The notes: generated from the letters alone by a model not told the origin. Counted from the stretch's first letter, positions 17,238-26,485 are shown. The stretch is 64,000 bases of DNA from Roseiarcus sp050010035 (GCA_050010035.1 JBEKLU010000005.1:1-64000), one strand, 5' to 3'. A program made the numbers and translations.

Positions 17238-18020
17238 ATGCGCTACGAAATTTCCGGCACGGTGATGCAGACGGTGGCGATCGATCTCGCGCCGGGCGAG
17301 ACGGTCTACAGCCAGACCAACACCATGGCCTGGATGAACGACCAGGTGACGATGGACACCCACACCGGCGGCGGCCTCTTCGCCGGCCTGAAGCGCTCGT
17401 TCGGCGGCGGATCGTTCTTCATCACCGACTTCACCGCCGGCGGCGCCGGCCATGTCGCCTTCGCGCCGCGCTTTCCCGGCGCCATCGTCCCCGCGCTGTT
17501 GCAACCCGGCCAGTCGCTGATCTGCCGCAAGGAGACGTTCCTGGTGGCGCAGAAATCGGTGACCCTGGAGCTCGCCTGGCAGAAGCGCCTGGGCGCCGGC
17601 TTCTTCGGCGGCGAGGGCTTCATCCTGCAAAAGGTCACCGGCCCCGGCGTCGTTTGGCTCGATCTCTCGGGCGAGCTGGTCGAGCGCGACCTCGCGCCCG
17701 GCGAACGGCTGCTGGTGCACGCCGGCCATGTCGGCGTGTTCGAGCCGAGCGTCGGCTTCGACATTCAGATGGTGAGCGGCTTCAAGAACATCCTGTTCGG
17801 CGGCGAGGGCCTCTTTCTCGCCACGCTGACCGGCCCCGGCCACATCTGGCTGCAGAGCATGCCGATCCTCAACCTCGCCGAGGAGATCGGCCGCTACCTG
17901 CCGCGCGCCGGCGCCGACGCGGGCGCCAACTCCGCCGCTGGCGGCATCGCCGCGGGCGCGGCCCTGGGCGCCGCCGGCGGCCTGCTCGGCAGCCTCTTCG
18001 GAGGAAAGGATTCTTCGTAA
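17238..18020 (+). CDS. AIM24 / TIGR00266-family protein
   Basis: 260 residues. Matches the AIM24 (tryptophan RNA-binding attenuator-like fold) family: MRYEISGTVMQTVAIDLAPGETV at the start, MAWMNDQVTMDT, a Gly-rich GGGLFAGLKRSFGGGSFF segment, repeated beta-strand units, and GGEGLFLATLTGPGHIWLQS before a Gly/Ala-rich tail (LGAAGGLLGSLFG) that may insert in or touch a membrane. The bacterial role is unknown; the yeast homologue is mitochondrial. It lies 52 bases after the preceding exported-protein gene and may share its transcript. Confidence 0.88.
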   Translation: MRYEISGTVMQTVAIDLAPGETVYSQTNTMAWMNDQVTMDTHTGGGLFAGLKRSFGGGSFFITDFTAGGAGHVAFAPRFPGAIVPALLQPGQSLICRKETFLVAQKSVTLELAWQKRLGAGFFGGEGFILQKVTGPGVVWLDLSGELVERDLAPGERLLVHAGHVGVFEPSVGFDIQMVSGFKNILFGGEGLFLATLTGPGHIWLQSMPILNLAEEIGRYLPRAGADAGANSAAGGIAAGAALGAAGGLLGSLFGGKDSS

Positions 18021-18046
18021 GAGATCCCGCTTCGGCGCGGCGCCGC

Positions 18047-18616
18047 TCAGGCGGCGACCCTGAGGACGCGCCCCTCGATCATCGGCTTGACCGGGCGCCG
18101 GAAAGCCGGGAACGGCATGCGATCGTTGGCGGCGCGTCCCTGTTCGATGATCGCCGCCTTGAAGGCCTCGAGCGCGTCCTTCAAGGCGACGATGTCTTTG
18201 TCCAGGCCGACGAGGAGATCGCCGCCGCCCGAGGCGCCGGCCGATTCCCAAAGCCGCAGGCTGGCGTGAGCGGTCGTGACCGCCGCGATCGTGCGCGCCA
18301 GCGCGGGCGACAGCGTCGGGAAATAGAATCCGACGAGCATCTTGGCGTTGACCAATTTCATTCCCGCCCGCTGCAAGGCGTCCTCGCCGGAGGTCGCGCT
18401 CGGCCGGCCGGATCCGGTGATCGAATAGCGGTCGCCGAAGAACCGCGACAGTTCGCGGTCGATGGACTCGGCGGAACAGTATAATTCTTCCGCCTTCTTG
18501 CCGATGAAGCAGTGGCTTTCTCTCGACTCGTTTATCTTGTACGTGACCAGCCCCGCCATCACGGCGCTGACGATCACGGTGATAAGCATAAACGCCAGTT
18601 CCATGGAAATCTCCAC
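18047..18616 (-). CDS. Membrane-anchored hypothetical protein
   Basis: 189 residues: one N-terminal membrane helix (about 5-25, LAFMLITVIVSAVMAGLV) followed by a mostly helical soluble part with several cysteines near the membrane. No known domain. Convergent with the AIM24 gene, 26 bases between stops. The 60-base AT-rich stretch 18,645-18,705 upstream probably carries its promoter. Possible starts are the ATG at 18616 or the one four codons later. Confidence 0.65.
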   Translation of the reverse strand: MEISMELAFMLITVIVSAVMAGLVTYKINESRESHCFIGKKAEELYCSAESIDRELSRFFGDRYSITGSGRPSATSGEDALQRAGMKLVNAKMLVGFYFPTLSPALARTIAAVTTAHASLRLWESAGASGGGDLLVGLDKDIVALKDALEAFKAAIIEQGRAANDRMPFPAFRRPVKPMIEGRVLRVAA

Positions 18617-18796
18617 GACCGCATCGGTATTGGTTCCTGAATAAGTTGCACGAGATAATTTAATTTTCTTCTAAGTTAATATTAATCGTTAGCTAATACC
18701 ACAATCTACGATGTCAGGACGAGATATCGGCGGACGAAGGGCGACCGCAGGCGCCTCGCCAGGCCGCGGGCGGCTCGGCGCGTGGCCGCGCCCGCC

Positions 18797-20554
18797 TCAC
18801 TGCAGATCGATGGGTTGATAATGCCCGTTCTCGTCGAGCTCGGTGCCCCACACCTTGTGGGAGCCCTGATGGTCGTTCGGGCTGAAACTCAGCACCGTTC
18901 CCAGTCCCATGTCGAAATCGCGCATCCGTTCGAGTTCGTCGACCAGTTTTTCGGTGTCGATTTGCGAGCCGACGCGCTTGACGGCCTCGGCCAGTATGGT
19001 CGCGTCGATGTAACCCTCGAGCGAGACGTAATCCGGCGCTTCGCCGGGAAAATATTTATCCAGCGCCGCCTTGTATTTGAGGATGATCGACGCGTAGCTG
19101 TTCACCGCCGGCACGACCTGGGTCACCACCGCGCCTTTGGCGTATCGCGGCCCCAGCAGCGTCAGCTCGTCGGCCAGCGCCGTGCTGCCGACGAAAGAGA
19201 CATTGGTGTAGATCAAGGCGGGGTACATATCCCGCGTCTTTTCGATGAACTTCGCCGCCGCGCGGTACGAGGCCACCATGACCACCGCCTTGATTTGCCC
19301 CTTGAACGCGTGCAATTGCGCCACGGCGTTCTGCACGTCGACCGTATTGCGCTTGTAACCGACGCGAACGATGTCGGGGTTGTCGCCCGGCAGCGCGCGC
19401 ACCGCCTTCGCCACGCCCGCGTAGCCCGAATCGCCATACGAATCGTCCTGGGCGAACACCAAGATCTGATTCGGCTGGATCCGCCTCACTTTCACGAGAT
19501 AGCGCACCACGGCGTCCGTCTCTTCGGCGTAGCTGGCGCGATAGTTGAAGACGTAGCGGTCGGGCGGATCGCGCCGAAGAAGGCCAGCGCCGGTGAACGC
19601 CCCGAAGAACAGCATGTGGTGATCGAGCGCAAACGGCAGCGCGACCGCCGCCGGCGGCGTTCCCACATTGCCGATGAAGCCGAAGACCTGGTCCTTGCCG
19701 TAGAGCTGCTGCATGGCGCCGACCGTGCGGGTGGGTTCGTAGCCGTCGTCGGCCGCCGCCAACCGCAGGCGCCGCCCGTTCACGCCCCCCGCGTCGTCGA
19801 CCTGGTCGAACGCCGCCTCGACGCCGATCTTCATCTGGCGGCCGAGTTCGCGCGACGCTCCGCTGAACGCCGCCGCCATCCCGAACACGATTTCCTTGTC
19901 GCTCACGCCGCGCACGGCCTCCCCCGCGGCGGCCGGCGCCGGCGCCGGCGAAGCGGCGTTGACCTGCGCGACCTGCGCCGGCGCCGCCTCGCCGGTCGAA
20001 TTCGTCGCCGCGTCCGCGGACATGGCGAGCGCCGTGGCCGCGAACTGCAAATGCGCCGCACGGCTCGACCAATCCGCGGGCGACGCCTCGGCGTCGTCGC
20101 TGTTCGCGGCCGGCTGATCGACGCTGGAGGCCTGCGCCGAGGGGATCGCTTGCAGCGCGAGAAGGCGATCCGGCCCATCATGGAGCGGCGTGTTCGCGCC
20201 GACCGTCAACGCGACCGCGACGGAGACGGCGGCGAGCGCGACCATCCAGCGCCGCCCGAGCCCCGGCCAGGAGCCCGCGGACCGCTGCTCGGCGGTCGGC
20301 GCGTCGGAATCCGCCAGCGGCGGAAGAAGGCCGAACGGGCGCCGCCGATCGGCGGGCTCGGCCGCGGCGACCGTCGCCGCGTCGTCTTGCGCCTCGGATC
20401 CGGTCTCGGCGTCGCCGCCCTCGCCGCCAGCGTCCCGTCGATAGAGTTGGGAGGCCCTGGGGAGGGCGATCGCGCTGTCGGGTCGGCTGGGCGATTCTTG
20501 ATGAGAGTTTGACGAACTGGCGGCCTCAGACGGGTTTCCCTGCGCACTGGACAT
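18797..20554 (-). CDS. Membrane-tethered ABC-type (Leu/Ile/Val-binding fold) periplasmic binding protein
   Basis: 585 residues from the ATG at 20554 (GAGAGAG upstream); a TTG at 20614 would add 20 residues. Residues 1-100 are a hydrophilic, Ser/Asp-rich likely cytoplasmic segment. One membrane helix (WMVALAAVSVAVALTVG) follows at about 105-121, then an Ala/Ser linker. From about 215 comes a type I periplasmic binding domain (IVFGMAAAFSGASRELGRQMKIG, DDGYEPTRTVGAM, DDSYGDSGYAGVAKAV, YKRNTVDVQNAVAQL, PDYVSLEGYIDATI). This group normally binds amino acids, amides or urea and is free or lipid-anchored. Here it has an internal anchor, a cytoplasmic tail and no transporter genes beside it, which suggests sensing rather than uptake. 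Confidence 0.82.
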   Translation of the reverse strand: MSSAQGNPSEAASSSNSHQESPSRPDSAIALPRASQLYRRDAGGEGGDAETGSEAQDDAATVAAAEPADRRRPFGLLPPLADSDAPTAEQRSAGSWPGLGRRWMVALAAVSVAVALTVGANTPLHDGPDRLLALQAIPSAQASSVDQPAANSDDAEASPADWSSRAAHLQFAATALAMSADAATNSTGEAAPAQVAQVNAASPAPAPAAAGEAVRGVSDKEIVFGMAAAFSGASRELGRQMKIGVEAAFDQVDDAGGVNGRRLRLAAADDGYEPTRTVGAMQQLYGKDQVFGFIGNVGTPPAAVALPFALDHHMLFFGAFTGAGLLRRDPPDRYVFNYRASYAEETDAVVRYLVKVRRIQPNQILVFAQDDSYGDSGYAGVAKAVRALPGDNPDIVRVGYKRNTVDVQNAVAQLHAFKGQIKAVVMVASYRAAAKFIEKTRDMYPALIYTNVSFVGSTALADELTLLGPRYAKGAVVTQVVPAVNSYASIILKYKAALDKYFPGEAPDYVSLEGYIDATILAEAVKRVGSQIDTEKLVDELERMRDFDMGLGTVLSFSPNDHQGSHKVWGTELDENGHYQPIDLQ

Positions 20555-21140
20555 CGACGCTCTCTCTATCGTTACGCTCGAAGGACTCGAACTCTGCACA
20601 TTCCTTTTAGTCAATTCTTAGCAATATACTAAAAACCTTCGGGTAGATCCCCTACGGGCGCCCGGGTTGACATTCGTTGAACAAGAAAGAGCAATTTTGT
20701 CGAATCGAAGCCCAAAAGTGGGCGAAGTTCGGCGGCAGAAATAACAATATTTTCAAGCGGATCGTAGGCGGCGGCGATGAGAGCCGAATCGCGCGCCCGC
20801 CGCGCCGCCGCCCGCCGCGGCGCCAGCCGCCGAAAGTCTTTCGCCCGGCGCGGAAATCGCGCGCCGGGGCGGCTAAAACGGTCCGCTTACCGGAAAAAAG
20901 CGGTATTCGTCAATTTTGCGAAGTCGTCAACCGGACCAAGAGCCGCAGGCGAGGCGAACATTATTGTCATGATCAAGTATAAGCCGTTTGGGCGACCGTA
21001 GGAGCCCGGGTTCCCCGCCTCTGCGGCGAAATCGACCGCCGCCGCCTCGCCGACGACTGCGTCGCGCGCCGCTTCGCCGTAACCACGTGTCGTTCACAAC
21101 CAACGTTCGCCCGCCTCGGCGGGGGCGTGGCGGAGAGTCG
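20555..21140. other. Gene-free stretch between divergent genes
   Basis: I see no supported gene. The first 130 bases (20,560-20,700) are AT-richer and probably hold the promoter of the binding-protein gene. The rest includes low-complexity Arg/Pro-coding-like GC sequence in every frame, and a GC-rich leader before the small exported protein at 21,141. Confidence 0.5.
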
Positions 21141-21362
21141 ATGCTCAAATTCGCGATTGCGCTCATGACGACGCTCGCCCTCGGCGCCGGAGCGCTCGCC
21201 CAGACGGCGCCGTCGAGCCCGGGGTCCGCCGCGTTCGCTTGCCCCAAGACGCCGACGCTCAACTGCATGCCGATCGTGCCCGCGGAGCGCCGCGCGCTGT
21301 GCAGCAAGGACTTTCGCGACTGGGCGGCCGAGCACTGCCCCGGCCTGCAAATCGTCTACTGA
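21141..21362 (+). CDS. Small secreted cysteine-containing protein
   Basis: 73 residues: signal peptide (MLKFAIALMTTLALGAGALA) then about 53 mature residues with four cysteines (ACPKTP, NCMPIV, LCSKDF, HCPGLQ) spaced for two disulfides. Starts at the ATG at 21141. I do not recognise it; small proteins of this type are common in Hyphomicrobiales genomes. Confidence 0.6.
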   Translation: MLKFAIALMTTLALGAGALAQTAPSSPGSAAFACPKTPTLNCMPIVPAERRALCSKDFRDWAAEHCPGLQIVY

Positions 21363-21462
21363 TTCCGGCCGCGGACGGGTTTGCTACTCCGCCTGAACTG
21401 GGCGCGTTTCGCGCGCGCCGACGCCGCGCGCGACCAGCGGTCGCGTCGGCAAGACCGCCGCC

Positions 21463-21828
21463 TCACTCGCCGAGCGCGCTCGACAACGACCCGGCGCCGC
21501 ATACGCCGCAGCAGTCGGTGCAGGAGTTCGAGTTGTTGTAGCCGACGCCCCAGATGCGCGCATGGGTCTGGTAGACGAAGGCGCCGTAGCAGATCTTTTC
21601 GCCCGTGTGGCAACGCAGCGTGAACGTGTGCGCGCCGTGGTCGAAGAGATCCCAGGACCGTCCGCCGCCGGGCCACTCGGCCGCCCGGTCTTGCGAATAG
21701 AAACTGACCTGCGCCGCATAGGTCGATCGATTGGTGACCGTCCAGGTGAGCGTGCCGGCCGACGCCGGAAGAACGCCGGCCGCCGCGATCAGCAGGCATA
21801 GAGCGAGACTTCCGATCCCCTGACGCAT
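21463..21828 (-). CDS. Small exported protein of unknown function
   Basis: 121 residues. Signal peptide (LALCLLIAAAGVLPASAG), then a short beta-rich domain: TLTWTVTNRSTYAAQVSFYSQ, HTFTLRCHTGEKICYGAF, and a Cys-rich end CTDCCGVCGAG. The pattern suggests a small disulfide-bonded periplasmic or secreted beta-domain. Convergent with the 73-residue gene, about 100 bases between stops. Family not recognised. Confidence 0.65.
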   Translation of the reverse strand: MRQGIGSLALCLLIAAAGVLPASAGTLTWTVTNRSTYAAQVSFYSQDRAAEWPGGGRSWDLFDHGAHTFTLRCHTGEKICYGAFVYQTHARIWGVGYNNSNSCTDCCGVCGAGSLSSALGE

Positions 21829-22266
21829 TTGGCCCCCCGTCGCTTTGCCGGCGCAAGGGCGCTCGCGCTCTTGCGGCGGCGGCTATGTCCAATGCTTACG
21901 TAAGGAATATTACAGATTTTCGGGCGAAAAGCCAAAAACCGCCGTCGCCCACAAACCTTTCGGCGAAGGCGCGCCGGTCGCGCCTGGGCGGCGCCCCCTC
22001 GCGCGGGAAGGATCGCTTCGAATGGGCGGTTAAGCGTCGCCCGGGTTTCGAGTCCTCTCTTGATCCGGCCCGCCGAACTTAAAGGCGACGAGCGTGAATG
22101 AGGCGCGCTCCCTCATGCCTCTTCGCACGTTTGCGGCGGTTGCGGCTTGCCGGGACGCGAAGCGCCGCGAATGTTCATTCGCTTCAGCGATGAGCTCGGA
22201 CGCCGCCTGCCCATAAATTGTCGTGCTGGTGATCGCGTCCGGGTCGCCAGCGCAACCGATTTGACG
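21829..22266. other. Gene-free stretch with a decayed mosaic repeat
   Basis: No gene supported. 21,960-22,115 contains fragments like the mosaic palindromic repeats elsewhere (gcgccccctcgcgcgggaagg, then gaatgaggcgcgctccctcatg), probably a degenerate copy. Confidence 0.4.
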
Positions 22267-22518
22267 TTAGCGTCCAAATTCCTGCGCCTTTGCCCTGAGG
22301 TCACCGATCGTAAGCAGGAAGGCATCCGTGCGCCACTCGCCGTGCCAGTTCGCGATCACCGGAACCTCGTCAGGAAGCGCAAACAAGTCGGTCGCGCGCC
22401 GCGTGACGATCACTTCGTCATCCGTTATGGCGACGAAGTTCGCGGCGGCAGCGTTCCCCGGCTTGCCGATAAAGCAGAACTCCTTCCCGTCTCGGAGAGA
22501 CTCGCCCGTTACTCGCAT
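22267..22518 (-). CDS. Small hypothetical protein
   Basis: 83 residues from the ATG at 22518, chosen because GGGAGAAG lies just before it; a longer frame to 22635 lacks this. It is a mixed alpha/beta sequence (DGKEFCFIGKPGNAAAANFV, DDEVIVTRRATDLFALPDEVPVIANWHGEWR) with no signal peptide or known domain. Confidence 0.55.
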   Translation of the reverse strand: MRVTGESLRDGKEFCFIGKPGNAAAANFVAITDDEVIVTRRATDLFALPDEVPVIANWHGEWRTDAFLLTIGDLRAKAQEFGR

Positions 22519-22740
22519 TGAAACTTCTCCCTGACCGTCGGCGAACAGAGGCAAGGCGCGCGCGTCGCGGAGCCGCTCTGCTCGGCGGCCGCCTCTCCTT
22601 TCGAGCCCGCGACTGGCGGCGGTCACAATCGCCAAAGTCCAGTTGTTCGTTCAGTGCGCTGGCGCCTGAGCGCGCGAGCCCAGGACTCTTGGCGATCAAA
22701 GGCGTTGCGGGGCCGCGCGCCGAGATGAATCATCGCAATT

Positions 22741-23292
22741 TCAGTTGCTGATTGCAGAGATTGTGCATGCGATGTTTTCTGCGTGCTTGTCGGAATCTTT
22801 CATGTCCTCGTGATTCGACATTCTCTTATCTTCAAAGAATTTGTGTCCGGGGTTCAGTTTATATTGAATTATTGCCGTGCATGAGTCAATACCATTTGTG
22901 GTTATTCTCAATGAGAATGAATACGATTCAGATAAATTTGTATGAACGATCGCGCCATTTACGATATTCCAGCGACTAACATAAGTAAATCCGGCGAACG
23001 TCGTAAATCTGTAAGGCTTACCGAGCTCGATAACAGCACTCCCCGTATGACCGCCCCAACCATAGTCAAATTCTGATTTTAATTTGTGATCGCTCGTAAG
23101 AATTATTGTGCTAGTCCTGGCAACGCTATGCTCTGCAACATGTGGCTCTACTTCATGTTCGATATCAGTAAAACTGACAATTATCTTGACATCCGCGTTT
23201 GCTTTGGCGTTGAAAAACAGGCACGAAGCAATGACAATCAAGAGCATTGCCGTGAGATTTGGTCGAGCGCGCTTTCCCCGAATAGGCGACAT
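22741..23292 (-). CDS. AT-rich exported protein of unknown function
   Basis: About 183 residues from an ATG at 23292; alternatives are 23322 and 23247. Signal peptide: basic start, then LLIVIASCLFFNAKANA. The mature part is a beta-rich domain with polar residues (YRFTTFAGFTYVSRWN, SYSFSLRITTNGIDSC) and two cysteines. Codon use and base composition (well below 50% GC) differ sharply from its neighbours, and an IS remnant and short tandem repeat lie at its 5' side. Recent acquisition is likely. Function unknown. Confidence 0.6.
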   Translation of the reverse strand: MSPIRGKRARPNLTAMLLIVIASCLFFNAKANADVKIIVSFTDIEHEVEPHVAEHSVARTSTIILTSDHKLKSEFDYGWGGHTGSAVIELGKPYRFTTFAGFTYVSRWNIVNGAIVHTNLSESYSFSLRITTNGIDSCTAIIQYKLNPGHKFFEDKRMSNHEDMKDSDKHAENIACTISAISN

Positions 23293-23332
23293 TTGAGCAG
23301 CCCTTCCCCTGATAGAAGACATTTGAGCTGGC
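23270..23332 (-). repeat. Two tandem 30-base units at the 5' end of an AT-rich gene
   Basis: gacatttgagc recurs at 23,288 and 23,318 with similar flanks (ttccccgaatagg / ttcccctgatag), giving a 30-base period, exactly ten codons. Read on the minus strand in the gene's frame it gives the repeated peptides QMSSIRG and QMSPIRG. It may be an IS-end duplication or an in-frame expansion. Confidence 0.6.
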
Positions 23333-23424
23333 CCGCCCCCGGTGAGGGACCCCCGCAGCGAGGCCACTTCTGGCCGCGGCCAATTTGGATGCCCGTCTGC
23401 TGATTGTCCTTTTTACCACTCCAT

Positions 23425-23587
23425 CAACGGTTTTGTCTGTCTTTGTATGGCTACAGGCTCTGCGCGCTATATCTTCGCGCCAAACGGCCCCCGGCGCGAG
23501 GCAGGCGAGCGCCCGGTGAAGGCGGCGCTCATTGTAGAAGGCGAAGTCACGCCGGGTCGACACGGGCAGAACGACGTGTGACGCCAA
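23425..23587 (-). pseudogene. C-terminal remnant of an IS3-type transposase
   Basis: The frame reads RRDFAFYNERRLHRALACL then APGAVW, which matches the end of DDE integrase-core transposases (consensus F-YN--RPH-AL---TP--VW) of the IS3 group. The catalytic core and N-terminus are missing. The upstream side is cut off by the peptidase gene end at 23608. It marks an old insertion that probably delivered the adjacent AT-rich gene. Confidence 0.6.
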
Positions 23588-23607
23588 GAAATGACCGCGG
23601 GCAGCGA

Positions 23608-25710
23608 CTACGCAAGCCCGCGTTTGCGCAGCAGCGCGTCGGGCTCGGGATCGCGGCCGCGGAAGGCGCGGTAGGCGGCGCCGGGCTCGCGAAGATTGCC
23701 GGCGGCGTAAACGAAGCGCTCGAGCCTCTCCGCCAGCGCGGGGTCGAACACGTCGCCGCTTTCCTCGAACGCCTCGAAGCCGTCGGCGTCGAGGATTTCC
23801 GACCAGAGATAGCTGTAGTAGCCGGCCGCATAGCCTTCGCCGGAGAAGACGTGCTGGAAATGCGGCGCCGAGTGGCGAGGCGCGACCGCCGCGGGCATGC
23901 CGATGCCGGCGAGTTCGCTAGCCTCGAAGGCGGCGACGTCGATTTCGCCGGGATCGCCTTGCAGGTGCAGCTCCATGTCGACGAGCGCCGACGCCGCGTA
24001 TTCGACGGTGGCGAAGCCCTGGTTGAAGCGCCGCGCCGCATGCAGGCGCTCGATCAGCGCCTCGGGCATGGGCTCGCCGGTCACGCAATGGCGCGCGAAG
24101 CGGCGCAACGTCTCGGGGCGCGTGAGCCAGTGCTCGTAGAGCTGCGAGGGGAATTCGACGAAGTCGGTCGCCACATGGGTTCCCGCCAGCAAGGGGTACG
24201 TGACGTCGGACAGCATACCGTGCAGCGCGTGGCCGAATTCGTGGAACAACGTGTGCGCCTCGTCGATGCTCAGCAGGCACGCTTGGCCCGCTCCGCCTCG
24301 CGCGAAATTCGTCACGTTGACGACGATCGGCAGAATTTTGCCGTCGAGCTTCTGCTGATCGCGCAGCGCGCTCATCCAGGCGCCGCTGCGCTTGGCGGGC
24401 CTGGCGAAATAATCGCCGATGAACAGCGCGATCGGCTCGCCGCTCCGGCCCAGAACCGTCCAGGCGCGCGCGTCGGCGTGATAGAGCGCAATGTCCCGGC
24501 GCTCGACGAAGGAAAGGCCGAACAGGCGATGGGCGACGTCGAACGCCGCCGCGATCATCGCCTCCAGCGGCAGATAGGGTTTCAATTCGCCCTCGTCGAA
24601 GTCGTAGAGCGTCTTGCGGCGCTTTTCCGCGTAGTAGCGCCAGTCCCACGGCGCGAGCGCGAAATTGCCGCCCTCGGCGGCGATCATGTCTTGCAGCGCC
24701 GCCGCCTCGCGCCGGGCTTGCTCGCGCGCCGGCGCCCAGACGCGCCTGAGCAGGCCGAGCGCCGCCTCCGGCGTCTTGGCCATCGTGTCGGCGAGGCGGA
24801 AGTGGGCGTAAGAGGGAAAGCCCATCAACGCCGCGCGCTCGGCGCGCAGCCGCACGGTCTCGCTCATGATCGCGCCGTTGTCGTGCGCGCCTCCCTTGGC
24901 GCCGCGCGCGACGAAGGCGCGGAAGACTTTCTCGCGCAGTTCGCGCCGCGCCGAGAACTGCAGGAACGGCTCGACCGAGGAGCGCGAAAGCGTCAGCGCG
25001 TGCCTGCCGGGAGCCCCGCGCTCCGCCGCCGTGCGCGCCGCGGAGGCGAGGAAGCTCTCGGGCAGCCCAACGAGATCGTCGGGACCTTCGAGGATCATCG
25101 CGAAGGCCCTTTCGTCGGCGAGCACGTTCTGTCCGAATTCGACCCCGAGCGTCGCCAGCCGCTCGCCGATGGCGGCGAGCCGCGCCTTCTTTTCCGGCGC
25201 GAGCCCGGCGCCGGCGCGCACGAAAGCCGTATGATGACGATCGAGAACGCGCGCGGCCTCCGCGTCGAGCGCCAGAGCCGCTCGCCCCCGGTGGAGCGCG
25301 TCGATGCGCGCGAACAGCGCATCGTCGAGGAGAATCGCGTCGCGCTCGCGCGCCAGGATCGGCGCCATTTCGCGCTCGATCTGCTCCAGCGCGTCGTTGC
25401 TGTCGGCGCCCGCCAGATGGAAGAACACGCGGCCGACGCGACGCAGCGCCGCGCCGCTGCGCTCCAGCGCGCCAATCGTGTTGTCGAAGGTCGGCGGCTC
25501 GGGGTTGGCGGCGATGGACGCGATCTCGGCGCGCCTTTCAGCCAGCGCCGCGTCGAAGGCCGGACGGAAATGCTCGGGACGCAGGCGCTCGAACGGCGGC
25601 GCGCCGAAGGGGCCGCTCCACGGTTGGAGAAGCGGGTTGCTCAAGGCGGCGGGGGACGAGTCCACGGGACTTCCTGCGATTGGATTGCGCGTCGCGCGAA
25701 CTGGCAGCAT
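23608..25710 (-). CDS. M3-family zinc oligopeptidase (Dcp/OpdA type)
   Basis: 700 residues, normal for the oligopeptidase A / dipeptidyl carboxypeptidase group. The zinc motif HEFGHALHG is at about residue 489, with the second Glu motif downstream. Flanking family sequence includes RSGAWMSALRDQQKLDGKILPI-type segments before it and YAAGYYSYLWSEILDADGFEAF near the C-terminus. It degrades short peptides in the cytoplasm, for example signal-peptide fragments. The ATG at 25710 is used; a GTG 15 codons later is possible. OpdA and Dcp cannot be separated from sequence alone. Confidence 0.92.
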   Translation of the reverse strand: MLPVRATRNPIAGSPVDSSPAALSNPLLQPWSGPFGAPPFERLRPEHFRPAFDAALAERRAEIASIAANPEPPTFDNTIGALERSGAALRRVGRVFFHLAGADSNDALEQIEREMAPILARERDAILLDDALFARIDALHRGRAALALDAEAARVLDRHHTAFVRAGAGLAPEKKARLAAIGERLATLGVEFGQNVLADERAFAMILEGPDDLVGLPESFLASAARTAAERGAPGRHALTLSRSSVEPFLQFSARRELREKVFRAFVARGAKGGAHDNGAIMSETVRLRAERAALMGFPSYAHFRLADTMAKTPEAALGLLRRVWAPAREQARREAAALQDMIAAEGGNFALAPWDWRYYAEKRRKTLYDFDEGELKPYLPLEAMIAAAFDVAHRLFGLSFVERRDIALYHADARAWTVLGRSGEPIALFIGDYFARPAKRSGAWMSALRDQQKLDGKILPIVVNVTNFARGGAGQACLLSIDEAHTLFHEFGHALHGMLSDVTYPLLAGTHVATDFVEFPSQLYEHWLTRPETLRRFARHCVTGEPMPEALIERLHAARRFNQGFATVEYAASALVDMELHLQGDPGEIDVAAFEASELAGIGMPAAVAPRHSAPHFQHVFSGEGYAAGYYSYLWSEILDADGFEAFEESGDVFDPALAERLERFVYAAGNLREPGAAYRAFRGRDPEPDALLRKRGLA

Positions 25711-25769
25711 TTCGCTCGCCTCGGGTCAACCGCGACGGGCCGACTCGCGCGGCCGCGACGCCCGCTCCT

Positions 25770-26222
25770 TCACGCAAGGATATGCCGCTCGATTTCCCGA
25801 ACGGGATGCTTGGTGAGGTCCTTGTCGATCTCGCCGACGATGCGCGCTTTCACGTCGGCGTGAAGCGCATGCCTGATGTCGGCGAGCGCGCGTGGCGGCG
25901 CGACGATGACCAGCGCCGGCGCGGCGCGCTCGCGAACCAGACCCTCCAGCGCGGCGGACACGCGCTGGGCGAACCGATGCTCCTCGATTTCATGCCAATC
26001 GGTCGTCTCCATGGCGCCGCGGTTGGTCGCGTGGGCGCTCATGAAGGTGCGGCCGGGGCTGTCGGTTCCCTGCTCATGCGTCGGCGGGTTGTCGTCGTCG
26101 ACGAAGACGCGCTCGGTCACCAAGTTCGGAAACTTCTCGTCGCCGGCGTTGCGCAGGAAGAGCGCCTTGCGGCCGTCGCCGACGAAGACGAACGCGTCGT
26201 GCGGAATGGCGAGCTTGGTCAT
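25770..26222 (-). CDS. Host-attachment-family protein
   Basis: 150 residues from the ATG at 26222, preferred over a longer frame because family members begin MTKL.IPH.A. It contains VFVGDGRKALFLRNAGDEKFPNL, the HEIEEHRFAQRVSAAL segment and LVIVAPPRALADIR, typical of the host-attachment (AtsE-like, eRF1 domain-like) family. First linked to plant attachment in Agrobacterium, its members are widespread in non-symbionts and its molecular function is unknown. It lies near a DUF2267 gene and a hibernation factor, a common stress-associated grouping. Confidence 0.85.
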   Translation of the reverse strand: MTKLAIPHDAFVFVGDGRKALFLRNAGDEKFPNLVTERVFVDDDNPPTHEQGTDSPGRTFMSAHATNRGAMETTDWHEIEEHRFAQRVSAALEGLVRERAAPALVIVAPPRALADIRHALHADVKARIVGEIDKDLTKHPVREIERHILA

Positions 26223-26485
26223 ATCGGGCTCCTGACAAACGAAGCGATGCGCGGCCGCGCCGCGCCAACCCGCTTCCCAACTGAAAGACGCGGAATTCCT
26301 CCGCATCCTTTCTATAACGCAGGCCGAGGCCCGCCACAGGGAACTCGAGTTCGAATCGCCGAGCCCCCGTAACCTCGACGGTGCGCACGACTTGCATGAA
26401 CCCGGCTCACAAAACCGCGTTTGAGCGGAATCAATCCGTCCCCGATCGGGCCGAGATATATTTATAGTCGAATAGGATTTTAGCC

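Noticed and set aside
23404..25863. 819-residue plus-strand frame over the M3 peptidase region
   Set aside because: Shadow of the peptidase, which has the HEFGH motif and family length on the other strand.
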